Origin: Schumannella soli
GTDB lineage: Bacteria; Actinomycetota; Actinomycetes; Actinomycetales; Microbacteriaceae
Direction of reading: 5' to 3'
Length of the DNA stretch: 43,062 bases
Assembly: GCF_006517435.1 (NCBI RefSeq)
Contig: NZ_VHQG01000001.1
Coordinates: 381,130 to 424,191 of the forward strand
Part shown: positions 1 through 7,971 of the stretch, in pieces
How positions within the stretch are numbered: position 1 is the stretch's first letter
How the letters are laid out: the number at the start of each line of letters is the position of its first letter
The notes under the pieces: generated by a model
What the model saw: the letters and a program-made list of their open reading frames with translations, nothing else
Databases searched by the model: none
Told to the model about the DNA's origin: nothing
Made by a program: the position numbers and the translations under genes

Positions 1-106
1 GTCCGAGTCCGGACGGATCTACCGCGAGAACGCACCGACCCCCGCTGTCGCATTCGCTCTCCTGACGACGTCGATTCCGCCGGATCGAGTGAGGGCGCCC
101 GACCTC

Positions 107-331
107 ATGGACACTTTCGATCCACCGATCCGACCCGCAGATCGCCATCCATCCGGGCCACCCGACCTCGTGATTCCGCCCGATCCGCCGATCCCATTCG
201 ACTCGCCCGGGATCGCGGCGGACCCCGCCGGCCTGCGCATCCCGATCGACCCCGACCCGGACGCCATCGACCGCTTCTTCGAGCTGCTCGAAATCGAACT
301 CGGTCGCGAACTCGACCCCGCGCCCTTCTGA
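107..331 (+). CDS. small proline/aspartate-rich hypothetical protein
   Basis: I do not recognise this protein. From the ATG it is 74 residues, begins MDTFDPPIRP, is full of Pro and Asp, and ends in a short amphipathic acidic stretch (AIDRFFELLEIELGRELD). No signal peptide or membrane segment is visible. A GAGGG lies about 11 bases before this ATG; a GTG at 89 is an alternative start. The reading frame stays open back to base 2, so it could also be the 3' end of a gene starting outside the window. It faces the PaaX-like gene convergently. Confidence 0.4.
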   Translation: MDTFDPPIRPADRHPSGPPDLVIPPDPPIPFDSPGIAADPAGLRIPIDPDPDAIDRFFELLEIELGRELDPAPF

Positions 332-459
332 GCGCCCGTCCGAGGCGGACCCCAGCGAGCGGCGTGCGGTGCGGACCGCAGCCACCCGAGCTGCGAACAC
401 GAACACGCCGGCGACCACGCCCGAACCAGCACGACCTCACGAGCACCCGCGAAGGAGCG

Positions 460-485
460 AGCCGCGCGAGCAAGCCGCGCGAGCA
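460..485. repeat. 13-bp perfect tandem duplication
   Basis: The unit AGCCGCGCGAGCA occurs twice in direct succession (460-472, 473-485) in the 200-base convergent intergenic stretch 332-531. No gene and no clear terminator were seen in that stretch. Confidence 0.6.
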
Positions 486-531
486 CGTCAAGCCACGCGA
501 CCACACGCGCGGAGCCGCGAGCGAGAGCCCG

Positions 532-1464
532 TCAGCGCTCGCGCACGCGCACGACGTGACGGAGCGCGGAATCCGCATCACGCTCCGAGAGCTCGAGGAA
601 CGCCGGGATGCTGCGTCGGCCAGGCCAGTCATCCGGCAGCAGTTCGAGCGGCAGACCCGGGTCGACGTACGGGATGTCGCGCCACGCATCCACCGCGAGC
701 ACATATCGGCGGAAAGCGGCAGCCTCCGCGAGCTCCGACCCCGGCCCCGCCGTCGGCCCCGACACGGCGGGCAGGCCCGCGAGCACCCGCAGGAACTCCT
801 CGTGGCGGGCGGCGATCGCCGGCAGATCCCACCAGGACGCCACGGCGTCCGCGAGCGGCTCGGCCGGGCGCGGGTCATCCGTGTCGAAGAGCACCGCCGA
901 CCCGCGCACCGCGAGCTCGACCAGGATCTCCTCGATCTCCTCGGCCAGATACCCGGGTGCGATCCAGAGCCCCGGCGCGACGATGCCGCATCCGATTCCC
1001 TGCAGCCGTCGCCGCAGCTGCGCCCGCAGTCCGCGCTGCTGCTCAGGCAGCGAGAACGACAGCAGGCTCCAGGCATCGCCGAGCGCCATGCGCCGCGGCG
1101 CGAAGATGCGCCGATCACCGCGCTCGAACATCCGCGACGCGCCCTCCGCGAAGGCGTACCCGGCGACACCGGAGGGGCGCGCCGCGACCAGCACACCCCG
1201 CTGCTTCAACCGGGTGAACGCCGAACGGGTCAGCCCGGGCGCCGCCCCGGCATCGGACGCGAGCCGCACGAGGGCGGCCGTCGACAACCACCCGCCCGAG
1301 CGCCGCAGATAGAGCCCGACGATCGTCAGCACCAGCGACGGGACGCTGCCCGTGCGCATGCCCAGCTCGTCGACGGGCACGGCGAGCGACGGCACCTCGA
1401 CCGACCGCGCCGCAGCAGCTCCGGCCAGCGCAGCGCCGGACGCACCGAGCGCGGGCGCGATCAC
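532..1464 (-). CDS. PaaX-like transcriptional regulator
   Basis: The N-terminal winged-helix region reads SLVLTIVGLYLRRSGGWLST, followed by a region with SAFTRLKQRGVL, which is the PaaX pattern. The middle (GDAWSLLSFSLPE, then RRRLQGIGCGIVAPGLWIAP) matches the PaaX central domain, and a C-terminal effector region follows. PaaX proteins repress phenylacetate and related aromatic catabolism in response to acyl-CoA ligands. I chose the GTG at 1464 (310 aa), 38 bases after the kynU stop; the ATG at 1359 would start right at the helix. The open frame runs further upstream only as a shadow of kynU. Lying last in the kynurenine operon, it may control that operon or anthranilate breakdown (inference). 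Confidence 0.75.
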   Translation of the reverse strand: MIAPALGASGAALAGAAAARSVEVPSLAVPVDELGMRTGSVPSLVLTIVGLYLRRSGGWLSTAALVRLASDAGAAPGLTRSAFTRLKQRGVLVAARPSGVAGYAFAEGASRMFERGDRRIFAPRRMALGDAWSLLSFSLPEQQRGLRAQLRRRLQGIGCGIVAPGLWIAPGYLAEEIEEILVELAVRGSAVLFDTDDPRPAEPLADAVASWWDLPAIAARHEEFLRVLAGLPAVSGPTAGPGSELAEAAAFRRYVLAVDAWRDIPYVDPGLPLELLPDDWPGRRSIPAFLELSERDADSALRHVVRVRER

Positions 1465-1502
1465 CGCCGACCCGGAGCCGGGCACATCACGGGCCGACCG
1501 GT

Positions 1503-2819
1503 TCACGCCGTCGATCCGGGCGAGGTCGCTCCCGTCGCGGCGGCCCGCAGCTCCTCGCCGATCGCGCGCACGCCCGCCTCGACCTCCGCGAACGTCGTGC
1601 TGAGCGGCGACAGTCCGATGCGGATGCCGTCGGGCGCCCGGAAGTCGGGGATCACCCCGCGCTCCCACAGCCGCGCGGTGACCTCGCGGAACGACGGATG
1701 CGCGACCGTCAGATGACTCCCCCGCCGCGCTCCGGCCGGCGGCGAGACGAGGCGCGCGCCGTGCGGCAGCACGTGCACCCCGAGCGCCCGCTCGGCGAAA
1801 TCGGTCAGCGCCCGCGACTTCGCGTGGATCGCCGCGACCCCCGCCTCCTCGACGAGGTCGAGCGTCGCATCCATCGCCTCCATCGCGAGGATGGCCGGGG
1901 TTCCGCTGACGAAACGCCGCACATCCGGCGCCGGCTCATAGCCGGGCCCCATCGCGAACACGTCGGCGTGCCCCATCCAGCCCTGGATCGGCTGCCGCAG
2001 CTCGTCCTGCAGTGCGGCCCGCACGTAGCCGAAAGCGGGCGCGCCGGGGCCGCCGTTGAGGTACTTGTAGGTGCAGCCGACGGCGAGATCCACGCCCCAC
2101 TCGTCCAGCCCGATCGGCAGCACGCCGGCGCTGTGGCAGAGATCCCAGACGACGAGGGCGCCCGCCGCGTGCGCCAGCCGGGTGATCTCCGGGACATCGG
2201 CCGCGAACCCGGAGCGGTAGGCGACGTGGCTGAGCAGCACGACCGCGGTGCGCTCGCTCAGCACCTCGGCGACGAGCTCGGGCGTCACCCCGCCGGCCGG
2301 GTCGGTCGGCACCCAGCGCACCGTCGCGCCGGCCTCGGCGGCGATGCCCTCGACGATGTAGCGGTCGGTCGGGAAGTCGTCGTCGCCGACCACCAGCTCG
2401 GTGCGCCCCGGACGCCCCGCGAGCGCCGCCCGCACGAGCTTGTAGATCAGCACGGTCGTCGAGTCGCCGATGAACGTCTGCCCCGGGGCGGCGCCGAGCG
2501 CGACCCGGCCGAGACGGTCGCCGAGGTCGAAGGGGCGCCGCATCCACCCCTCATCCCAGCCGCGGATGAGGCGGGTGCCCCAGTCGTGCTCGATGAACCG
2601 CGTCATGCGCGCCGCGAGATCGGCGACCGGACGCCCGAGCGAGTTGCCGTCGAGGTACGCGACCACGCCCGGGCTCGCCGCGAAACGGCTCGTGAAGCGC
2701 GCCAGCGGATCGGCGGCGTCGAGCGCCGTCGCGACCGCGGCGAGCGCGGCCGTCGGGTCGAAGTCCTCGCCCGACGGGGAACCGGGGACGAGAGTGGATG
2801 CGGTGCTCGGATCGGTCAC
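1503..2819 (-). CDS. kynU: kynureninase
   Basis: This is a 438-residue PLP-dependent fold-type I enzyme that cleaves kynurenine to anthranilate and alanine. YLDGNSLGRP (55-64) is the typical N-terminal block. VVWDLCHSAG carries the PLP-nitrogen Asp226, and GCTYKYLNGGPG carries the Schiff-base Lys252. The length is normal for the family. Its start overlaps the end of the upstream amidohydrolase by four bases (ATGA), so the two are translationally coupled. With kynA it makes tryptophan-to-anthranilate conversion possible, provided the formylkynurenine step is supplied. No kynurenine 3-monooxygenase or 3-hydroxyanthranilate dioxygenase is in the window, so the route appears to stop at anthranilate here. 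Confidence 0.95.
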   Translation of the reverse strand: MTDPSTASTLVPGSPSGEDFDPTAALAAVATALDAADPLARFTSRFAASPGVVAYLDGNSLGRPVADLAARMTRFIEHDWGTRLIRGWDEGWMRRPFDLGDRLGRVALGAAPGQTFIGDSTTVLIYKLVRAALAGRPGRTELVVGDDDFPTDRYIVEGIAAEAGATVRWVPTDPAGGVTPELVAEVLSERTAVVLLSHVAYRSGFAADVPEITRLAHAAGALVVWDLCHSAGVLPIGLDEWGVDLAVGCTYKYLNGGPGAPAFGYVRAALQDELRQPIQGWMGHADVFAMGPGYEPAPDVRRFVSGTPAILAMEAMDATLDLVEEAGVAAIHAKSRALTDFAERALGVHVLPHGARLVSPPAGARRGSHLTVAHPSFREVTARLWERGVIPDFRAPDGIRIGLSPLSTTFAEVEAGVRAIGEELRAAATGATSPGSTA

Positions 2820-3997
2820 GAGAGGTGCTCCTCGAGGTGGGCGGCGTGCACGGGCTGCGCGCCGAGCAGGGTCGGAATGAGGTCGGCGGCAGGTGCAGAG
2901 GACGGGCCCGCACCCGCGCCCACGTCCCCGCCCGCACCCAACGCGGCTCGCGTCGTCGCATCGTCGGGCAGCAGCGAGACCGTCGCACCCCAGGGCGCGA
3001 GCAGGCCGCGCCCGTCGAGCGCGTCGAGCAGCGCGGAGGCGTCGAGGCCGGCCGACGCCAGCAACCCGAGCTCACGCGGCTCGAGCTCGCCGTGGTCGAG
3101 GTCGTTGCCGGCGTCGGTTCCGTAGACGACCGTGCCGCCGACCGCGACGAAGCGGCGGGTGTTGTCGAGAGCGGTCGACGCCGCGGTACTGAGGCCGGCA
3201 CCGTGACCGCGCCCGCGCTCGTGGATGTCGAGGGTCGCCACCCAGCGCAGGCCCGCCCCCGCCATCCACGCCAGCAGGGCGTCGTCGAGCCGCTCGGTCC
3301 AGGGCGCGTGGGCGAGCGCGCTGACCCCGGCCCGACCGGCGCGCTCGGCCTGGCCGACGCCCTCGACGTGGGCGACCACGGGACGCCGCCGACGCCGCGC
3401 GGCCGCGACGATCGCCTCGAGCGTCGCATCGTCGGGCACCGGACCGGCATCCGCGTTGAGCGTGACCTTGACCACGTCGGCGCCGAGCGCGACCTGGGCG
3501 GCGACCGCCGCATCCGCCTCGACCGGCGCGGCGACGCCGACGACCGAGCCCGGCGGGGCCCAGCCGCGCGTCGACGGGTAGCCGCCGGGCGCCGTGAGGA
3601 ACGCGCCCGCGAAGCGGATCTCGGTGCCGGCGAACTCTGCTGCGGGGTCGGCGGCATGCGCTGCGTCGTCGGCCCGCGCGGCCCGCTCGACGATCCGCGC
3701 CGGATCCCAGCCCAGATCGAGCACCCGCGCGAGCGAGCCCGACGCGCGGTCGGCGAGCTCCGTCAGGCCCACGTGGACGTGCGCGTCGGTGATCGGCGGC
3801 AGCACCGTCGCCCGCAGTCGCGGCGCCGCGGCGGGGTCGGTGCCATCCGCCTCCGCGCGGGCGAGGTCCGCCTCCGAGGCCGGGTGGATGCGGTCGGCGC
3901 CGACCGCGAACAGCATGTCGCGCTGCCAGCGGCCGTCGACGCGCGCGAGATCGGCGCGTACGAGACGTGGGGAGCTGTTCTCGGCGTCCTCAGCCAA
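2816..3997 (-). CDS. metal-dependent amidohydrolase of the kynurenine operon (candidate formylkynurenine hydrolase)
   Basis: This 393-residue amidohydrolase-superfamily protein has the full binuclear metal set in order: DAHVH (His73, His75), VVKVTL (Lys177, the likely carboxylated lysine), VVAHVEG (His210), ALAHAPW (His230) and YGTDAG (Asp295). It sits exactly between kynA and kynU, overlapping the former by 8 bases and the latter by 4. The step between those two enzymes is N-formylkynurenine hydrolysis, normally done by KynB or by an alpha/beta-hydrolase arylformamidase. Neither is seen here, and this enzyme class cleaves amide bonds. The formamidase role is therefore inferred from position. 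It could instead act on another amide such as an anthranilate or hydantoin derivative. Confidence 0.85.
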   Translation of the reverse strand: MAEDAENSSPRLVRADLARVDGRWQRDMLFAVGADRIHPASEADLARAEADGTDPAAAPRLRATVLPPITDAHVHVGLTELADRASGSLARVLDLGWDPARIVERAARADDAAHAADPAAEFAGTEIRFAGAFLTAPGGYPSTRGWAPPGSVVGVAAPVEADAAVAAQVALGADVVKVTLNADAGPVPDDATLEAIVAAARRRRRPVVAHVEGVGQAERAGRAGVSALAHAPWTERLDDALLAWMAGAGLRWVATLDIHERGRGHGAGLSTAASTALDNTRRFVAVGGTVVYGTDAGNDLDHGELEPRELGLLASAGLDASALLDALDGRGLLAPWGATVSLLPDDATTRAALGAGGDVGAGAGPSSAPAADLIPTLLGAQPVHAAHLEEHLS

Positions 3998-4862
3998 GGC
4001 GCGTCCGCACCGCGTAGAGCTCGGGGAAGAACGTGAGGTTCAGCGCCCGCGCCAGGAAGTCGGCCCCGCTCGATCCGCCGGTGCCGATCTTGCCGCCGAT
4101 CGTGCGGCCGACGGTGCGCAGGTGCCGGAACCGCCAGAACTGGAAGTTGTCCTCCAGATCGACGAGCTCCTCGCAGCTCTCGTAGACATCCCAGTGCGTC
4201 TCCGCGTCGCGGTAGACCGTCTCGATCACATCCACGATCCGCTCGTCGAGCACGTGCGCGACCGTGACATCCCGCTCGGTGATGTCGGCGGGGATGGCGT
4301 AGCCGCGCCGCGCCAGCAGTCGCAGGAACTCGTCGTAGAGACTCGGTCGGTTCAGTTCGCGCTCGAGCAGCTCGCGGTTCGCCGGCTCGGCGTCGAAGAC
4401 CCGCAGCATCTTCGCGTTCTTGTTGCCCAGCCCGAACTCCACGGCCCGGTACTGCGCCGACTGGAAGCCCGACGAGCTGCCGAGCGAGCCGCGGAACTCG
4501 GCGTACTCGGTCGGGGTGAGCGTCGCGAGCACGCTCCACTGCTGCGTCAGCACCTCTTGGATGTGCTTGATGCGGGCGATGCGCTTGAGCGCGCCGCGCA
4601 GATCGTCGGCGGCGAGCAGGCGGCGGGCGTCATCCAGCTCGTGGATGACGAGCTTCAGCCACAGCTCGGTGGTCTGGTGCTGCACGATGAACAGCAGCTC
4701 GTCGTGGTGCTCGGGCTCGCTCACCGGCAGCTGCGCGGCGAGGAGCGTGTCGAGCTGCAGGTAGCCGCCGTAGCTCATCCGGTCGCTCAGGTCGGTGACG
4801 ATGCCGGCCTCGAGCGGGCGGGTGTTGCCGTTGGCCTGCGCGTTCTCATCGTGCGTGCTCAC
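3990..4862 (-). CDS. kynA: tryptophan 2,3-dioxygenase
   Basis: This 290-residue heme dioxygenase opens the indole ring of L-tryptophan to N-formylkynurenine, the first and committed step. MSYGGYLQLD (29-38), FIVQHQTTELWLK with the distal-pocket His62, and YAEFRGSLGSSSGFQS with the substrate-carboxylate Arg are family blocks. FWRFRHLRTVGRTIGG carries the proximal heme ligand His247, and KIGTGGSSG is the C-terminal substrate loop. Start is the GTG at 4862 with GGAGG seven bases upstream. It leads an operon with the amidohydrolase, kynU and probably the PaaX-like gene. Confidence 0.96.
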   Translation of the reverse strand: MSTHDENAQANGNTRPLEAGIVTDLSDRMSYGGYLQLDTLLAAQLPVSEPEHHDELLFIVQHQTTELWLKLVIHELDDARRLLAADDLRGALKRIARIKHIQEVLTQQWSVLATLTPTEYAEFRGSLGSSSGFQSAQYRAVEFGLGNKNAKMLRVFDAEPANRELLERELNRPSLYDEFLRLLARRGYAIPADITERDVTVAHVLDERIVDVIETVYRDAETHWDVYESCEELVDLEDNFQFWRFRHLRTVGRTIGGKIGTGGSSGADFLARALNLTFFPELYAVRTRLG

Positions 4863-4914
4863 GGAGCCTCCACGGATGCGCGGCCCGCACCCTGCGCCGG
4901 TTCATCCGTAGTGC

Positions 4915-4944
4915 ACGATACGTGCGACCGTCAGAACTATGCAA
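4915..4944 (-). promoter_or_regulatory. promoter of the kynA operon
   Basis: Reading the minus strand, TTGCAT (4944-4939) is followed after 18 bases by TATCGT (4920-4915). This gives a recognisable -35/-10 pair in an unusually A/T-rich patch, about 50 bases before the kynA start. Confidence 0.55.
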
Positions 4945-4953
4945 TATGTGACG
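4929..4953. promoter_or_regulatory. candidate operator over the kynA -35 region
   Basis: CGTCA (4929-4933) and TGACG (4949-4953) form inverted arms 15 bases apart, enclosing the A/T-rich -35 region. A protein bound here would block the polymerase. The inner part is only weakly symmetric. The PaaX-like protein is one candidate ligand (inference). Confidence 0.35.
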
Positions 4954-4977
4954 GCCTCGATGCTCGAGCGGATGCCG

Positions 4978-5628
4978 TCACGCCTCCAGCGGCGTGAGCA
5001 GCAGACGCACACCGAAAGCCGCGAACACGACGGCCACGGCGCCCTCGATGACGCGCTGGGCGCGACGGTACGCGCGGGCGATCGTCTCGGCCGAGAACAC
5101 GAACGCGTAGGCGCCGAAGATCACGATGCCGCACAGCTCGCAGCAGGCGATGATCAGCAACGGCATCCACGGCTCGGATCCGGCGTGCAGCCCGACCGTC
5201 ATCGTCGCCGCCCACACGAGCAGGGCCTTCGGGTTGGTGAGGTGCAGCAGGAATCCGCGACGCAGCCAGCCCGCCGACGAGACCGGCGCCGGCGCGGGGT
5301 CCGCGACCCCGGTCGCCCCGGCGGTTCCGCGCCCGCGCCCGCGCAGCGCCGACCGCGCGCTGCGCACCGCCAGGTAGATCAGGTATCCGCCGCCGATCAC
5401 CTTGAGTGCGGTGAGCGCCCCGGCGAAGCTCGTCAGCACCGCCGACAGCCCGGTCGCCGCGAGCACGGCCCAGGTGAGCCCGCCGAGCAGCACGCCGCCG
5501 GCGAAGATCAGCGCCGGCCGCCGCCCGTCGCGGGCGGCGATCGTCATGACCGTCAGGTTCGCCGGACCGGGGCTCGCCGTGCCGACGGCGTACGTGACGA
5601 GCACGGGTGCGAGGGTCGTCAGGATCAC
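4978..5628 (-). CDS. LysE/RhtB-family amino-acid exporter
   Basis: This 216-residue integral membrane protein has about six hydrophobic segments. The LysE/RhtB signature is near the N-terminus (TYAVGTASPGPANLTVMTIA, roughly 12-31), and the second conserved half is GFLLHLTNPKALLVWAA. The family exports small neutral or basic amino acids and derivatives. A variable Ala/Pro-rich cytoplasmic linker lies near 98-118. It is transcribed in the same direction as the kyn operon, 115 bases upstream of it, but kynA has its own promoter. A role in exporting tryptophan, kynurenine or anthranilate is possible only by neighbourhood. Confidence 0.85.
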   Translation of the reverse strand: MILTTLAPVLVTYAVGTASPGPANLTVMTIAARDGRRPALIFAGGVLLGGLTWAVLAATGLSAVLTSFAGALTALKVIGGGYLIYLAVRSARSALRGRGRGTAGATGVADPAPAPVSSAGWLRRGFLLHLTNPKALLVWAATMTVGLHAGSEPWMPLLIIACCELCGIVIFGAYAFVFSAETIARAYRRAQRVIEGAVAVVFAAFGVRLLLTPLEA

Positions 5629-5700
5629 GCGCTCAGCCTGCGCGGTCGAGGGCGCCGTGCGCGCGGGCCAGTTCGATTGCGTGGCCTTCGGCCCGGCGCC

Positions 5701-5742
5701 GTCGCAGGCTCGACCCCGTCGCAGGGTCGACCCCGTCGCAGG
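5701..5742. repeat. 17-bp tandem repeat, about 2.5 copies
   Basis: Units at 5701-5717 and 5718-5734 differ by one base (GTCGCAGG C/G TCGACCCC); a partial third copy runs to 5742. The second unit contains the palindrome GGGTCGACCC. It lies in the 137-base gap between the MBL gene and the exporter, upstream of the exporter start. Confidence 0.7.
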
Positions 5743-5765
5743 TCCGCGCCATCGCGCATCCCTGC

Positions 5766-6488
5766 TCAGACCCGCGCCGCCTCCGCCGCGCGGTAGGCGT
5801 CGATGAGCGCATCCGGCCCGCCGCGCCAGGGCGCGCCGTGACCCGGGATCACCCAGTCGACGTCGAGGCCGCGCAGCTTTCCGAGCGAGACCGAGGAGTC
5901 GTGCTGATCGTCGGTGAAGGGCGCCGGCTGCGGCCCCTCGACCCCGGTCAGCACGTGCCGGGTCGTGAGCTCGTCGCCGACGAACACCGCCCGCAGCGCG
6001 GGGGCGAGCACGGCGATGCTGCCCGGCGAGTGCCCGGGCATGCCGATCACGACGGGCGCGCCGGGCAGGTCGAGCACGTCGCCGTCGGCGACCGGCACGA
6101 CCTCCTTCAGCGGCGGGATGCGCACCATGCCCTTGCGCAGCCCGTAGGCGGCGAAGCCGATCGTCGGGCCGAGCTTCATCGGGTCTCGCGGGGTGGCCGG
6201 CGGCTTCGCGCCGCGGGCACGGTCGGCATCCTCCGCCCCGACGTAGACGGGGATGCCGACCTCGCCGCGCAGGCGCTCGGCGAAGCCGATGTGGTCACTG
6301 TCGCCGTGCGTGAGCACGATGCCGCGGATGTCGGTGACGGGTCGGCCGAGGGCGTCGAGCTCGCGACGGAGGTCGGCGTAGTGGCCCGGAAGCGCGGCGT
6401 CGACGAGCGTGATGCCCTCGGCGGTGACGAGGAGGTGGGCGGCGACGATGTCGTTGCCGATGCGGTGGAGTCCCGGTGCGAGCTGCAT
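5766..6488 (-). CDS. metallo-beta-lactamase-fold hydrolase
   Basis: This 240-residue MBL-fold protein has LTHGDSDHIG (59-68) in place of the usual HxHxDH: His61, Asp65 and His66 are kept but the second histidine is Asp63. The other ligands are present: GHSPGS (His153), VGDE (Asp172) and PGHG (His217). This HGDSDH variant occurs in uncharacterised MBL hydrolases; the substrate cannot be told. Start at the ATG 6488 has no ribosome binding site and lies five bases from a palindromic operator, so the mRNA is probably leaderless. It is divergent from a TetR regulator that likely controls it. Confidence 0.85.
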   Translation of the reverse strand: MQLAPGLHRIGNDIVAAHLLVTAEGITLVDAALPGHYADLRRELDALGRPVTDIRGIVLTHGDSDHIGFAERLRGEVGIPVYVGAEDADRARGAKPPATPRDPMKLGPTIGFAAYGLRKGMVRIPPLKEVVPVADGDVLDLPGAPVVIGMPGHSPGSIAVLAPALRAVFVGDELTTRHVLTGVEGPQPAPFTDDQHDSSVSLGKLRGLDVDWVIPGHGAPWRGGPDALIDAYRAAEAARV

Positions 6489-6492
6489 GATG

Positions 6493-6507
6493 GCTAAGGT
6501 AGTTAGC
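6493..6507. promoter_or_regulatory. TetR-type operator, GCTAA-N5-TTAGC
   Basis: Perfect 5-base inverted arms (6493-6497 and 6503-6507) lie in the 75-base divergent gap between the MBL hydrolase and the TetR gene. It is directly upstream of the MBL start, where a -10 box of a leaderless transcript would be. It is probably bound by the adjacent TetR protein. Confidence 0.55.
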
Positions 6508-6563
6508 TATCGGCGATCCGTCAAGCCCGGATACCGTGACAGCGACGAACAGGAGCGCCCGCC

Positions 6564-7127
6564 ATGCCCACCCCGCCGAAGACCGGAATCGACCAGGTCG
6601 TCGCCGCCGCCCGCGCCCTGCTCGAATCGGGCGGACCGGATGCCGTCACCATGAGCGCCGTCGCGGAGCGCGTCGGCGTGCGCTCCCCCAGCCTCTACAA
6701 GCACGTGCGCGACCGCCGCGCCCTGCTCGCGGCCGTCGTCGCCGCGACCGTCGACGAGCTCAACGACCGGGTCGAGTCGGCGGCCGATCCCGACGACGCG
6801 GCCCGCTCCATCCGCCGCCAGCTGGACGCGCTGCGCGCCTTCGCGCTCGCGCAGCCGCAGGGCTACGGGCTCGTGTTCGGCGTCACCGAGGGCGTCCCGC
6901 GTCCGACGCCGGGTGACCTCGAGCGCAGCCTCGCTCCGCTGCTCGCCGCGACGACCGCACTCGTCGGCACGGCGCACGCGCTCGACGCGGCGCGCTTCCT
7001 GACCGCCTGGGCGAACGGCTACCTCACGATGCGCCTCAGCGACTCGCTGCAGATGGGCGGCGACCTGGATGCGGCGTGGGACTGGGGCGTCGAGCGCGCC
7101 GTCGCGGCGGTGTCGGCGAACGCCTGA
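6564..7127 (+). CDS. TetR-family regulator (WHG-type C-terminal domain)
   Basis: This 187-residue TetR regulator has its helix-turn-helix in TMSAVAERVGVRSPSLYKHVRDRRALL (about 29-55). The C-terminal region has the AFALAQPQGYGLVFG pattern of the TetR C-terminal subgroup named for a WHG motif. AGGAG (6551-6555) precedes the ATG at 6564. It is divergent from the MBL hydrolase with a palindrome between them, the usual layout of a local repressor. The effector is unknown. Confidence 0.9.
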   Translation: MPTPPKTGIDQVVAAARALLESGGPDAVTMSAVAERVGVRSPSLYKHVRDRRALLAAVVAATVDELNDRVESAADPDDAARSIRRQLDALRAFALAQPQGYGLVFGVTEGVPRPTPGDLERSLAPLLAATTALVGTAHALDAARFLTAWANGYLTMRLSDSLQMGGDLDAAWDWGVERAVAAVSANA

Positions 7128-7149
7128 GCAGCGCCGGCCGACGACGCCG

Positions 7150-7725
7150 TCACCGCTCGGAGTGCCACGCCTCCCACAGCCGGCTGTAGGCGCCGCCCGC
7201 GGCGAGCAGCTGCTCGGGCGCCCCTGCTCCGCGATGCGGCCGTGGTCGAGCACCACGATCGTGTCGGCGACCGCCGCCTGGTCGAGCCGGTGCGCGATCG
7301 TGATCGTGGTCTGCCGGCGGGCGACCCGTCGCACCGCCTCCTCGAGGTCTCCGCCGGCACTCGCGCCCGCCTCCGAACCGGCCTCGTCGAGGATCAGCAG
7401 GTGCGGCGCGTGCAGATGGGCCCGGGCGAGCGCCAGCTGCTGCCGACGCGACTCGCTCAGCTCGACCTCCCCGTCGCCGAGCCGCGTGTCGAGACCGTCG
7501 CCGAGACGGTCGACCCCGCGATCGGCGAGCACGACCTCGAGGGCATCGGCGAGCGCGGCATCGTCAGCACCGGGCCGCGCCAGCCCCAGATCGTCGCGCA
7601 GGGCGCCGGTGAAGACGTGGTTCTCCTGGCTGACCAGCCCGATCCGCACCACGCCCGACCCGAGCCGACGCGCGCCCTCGTGCGGCTCGAGCTCCCCGGT
7701 CACAATCGAGGCCAGCGTGCTCTTG
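7150..7725 (-). pseudogene. remnant of an ABC exporter ATPase (5' part lost, one frameshift)
   Basis: On the minus strand the frame opens at KSTLASIVTGELEPHEG, which is the last residues of a Walker A motif and what follows it, and continues through RIGLVSQENHVFTGAL (Q-loop), LSESRRQQLALARAHL (a decayed ABC signature), LLILDEAGSEAG (Walker B) and TITIAHRLDQ (switch His). Near 7221-7224 one G is missing. Restoring it gives QGAPEQLLAAGGAYSRLWEA and a stop at 7150-7152. Everything before Walker A (membrane domain and start) is absent. The signature serine-glycine motif also looks damaged, so this is a dead gene fragment. Confidence 0.8.
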
Positions 7726-7959
7726 AAGCTCTTCCGCGAGGTCAACGAGCAGGGCCGCACGATCGTCGCGGTGCTGCACGACCTCAACCAGGCGGCCCGC
7801 TTCGCCGACCGGATCGTGATGATGCGCGACGGCGAGGTCGTCGCCTCGGGCCCGCCCGCCGAGGTCGTGACGGCCGAGAGCGTCGAGCGGGTCTTCGGGC
7901 CGGCGTGCACGGTCATCCCTGACCCGCACACGGGCACGCCGATGGTGGTGCCGCGGTAG
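7713..7959 (+). pseudogene. remnant of a siderophore-type ABC ATPase (3' third only)
   Basis: From about 7713 the plus strand encodes VLLKLFREVNEQGRTIVAV, then LHDLNQAARFADR (switch His), RDGEVVASGPPAEVVTAE and a C-terminus ending VIPDPHTGTPMVVPR. This is the C-terminal third of a FecE/FepC-like ferric-siderophore ATPase. Walker A, the signature and Walker B are missing, and no start codon fits. It abuts the minus-strand remnant at about 7712-7725, so both genes lost their 5' ends at the same point. Confidence 0.8.
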
Positions 7960-7971
7960 CGTCCGGCCCTG

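Noticed and set aside
364-1716. 450-codon plus-strand frame and a 363-codon minus-strand frame over the PaaX-like gene
   Set aside because: Both lie over a gene with recognisable PaaX motifs; their products are Arg/Pro/Ser-rich shadows.
5701-5742. CRISPR-like array
   Set aside because: The repeats are contiguous 17-base units without spacers; a simple tandem repeat.
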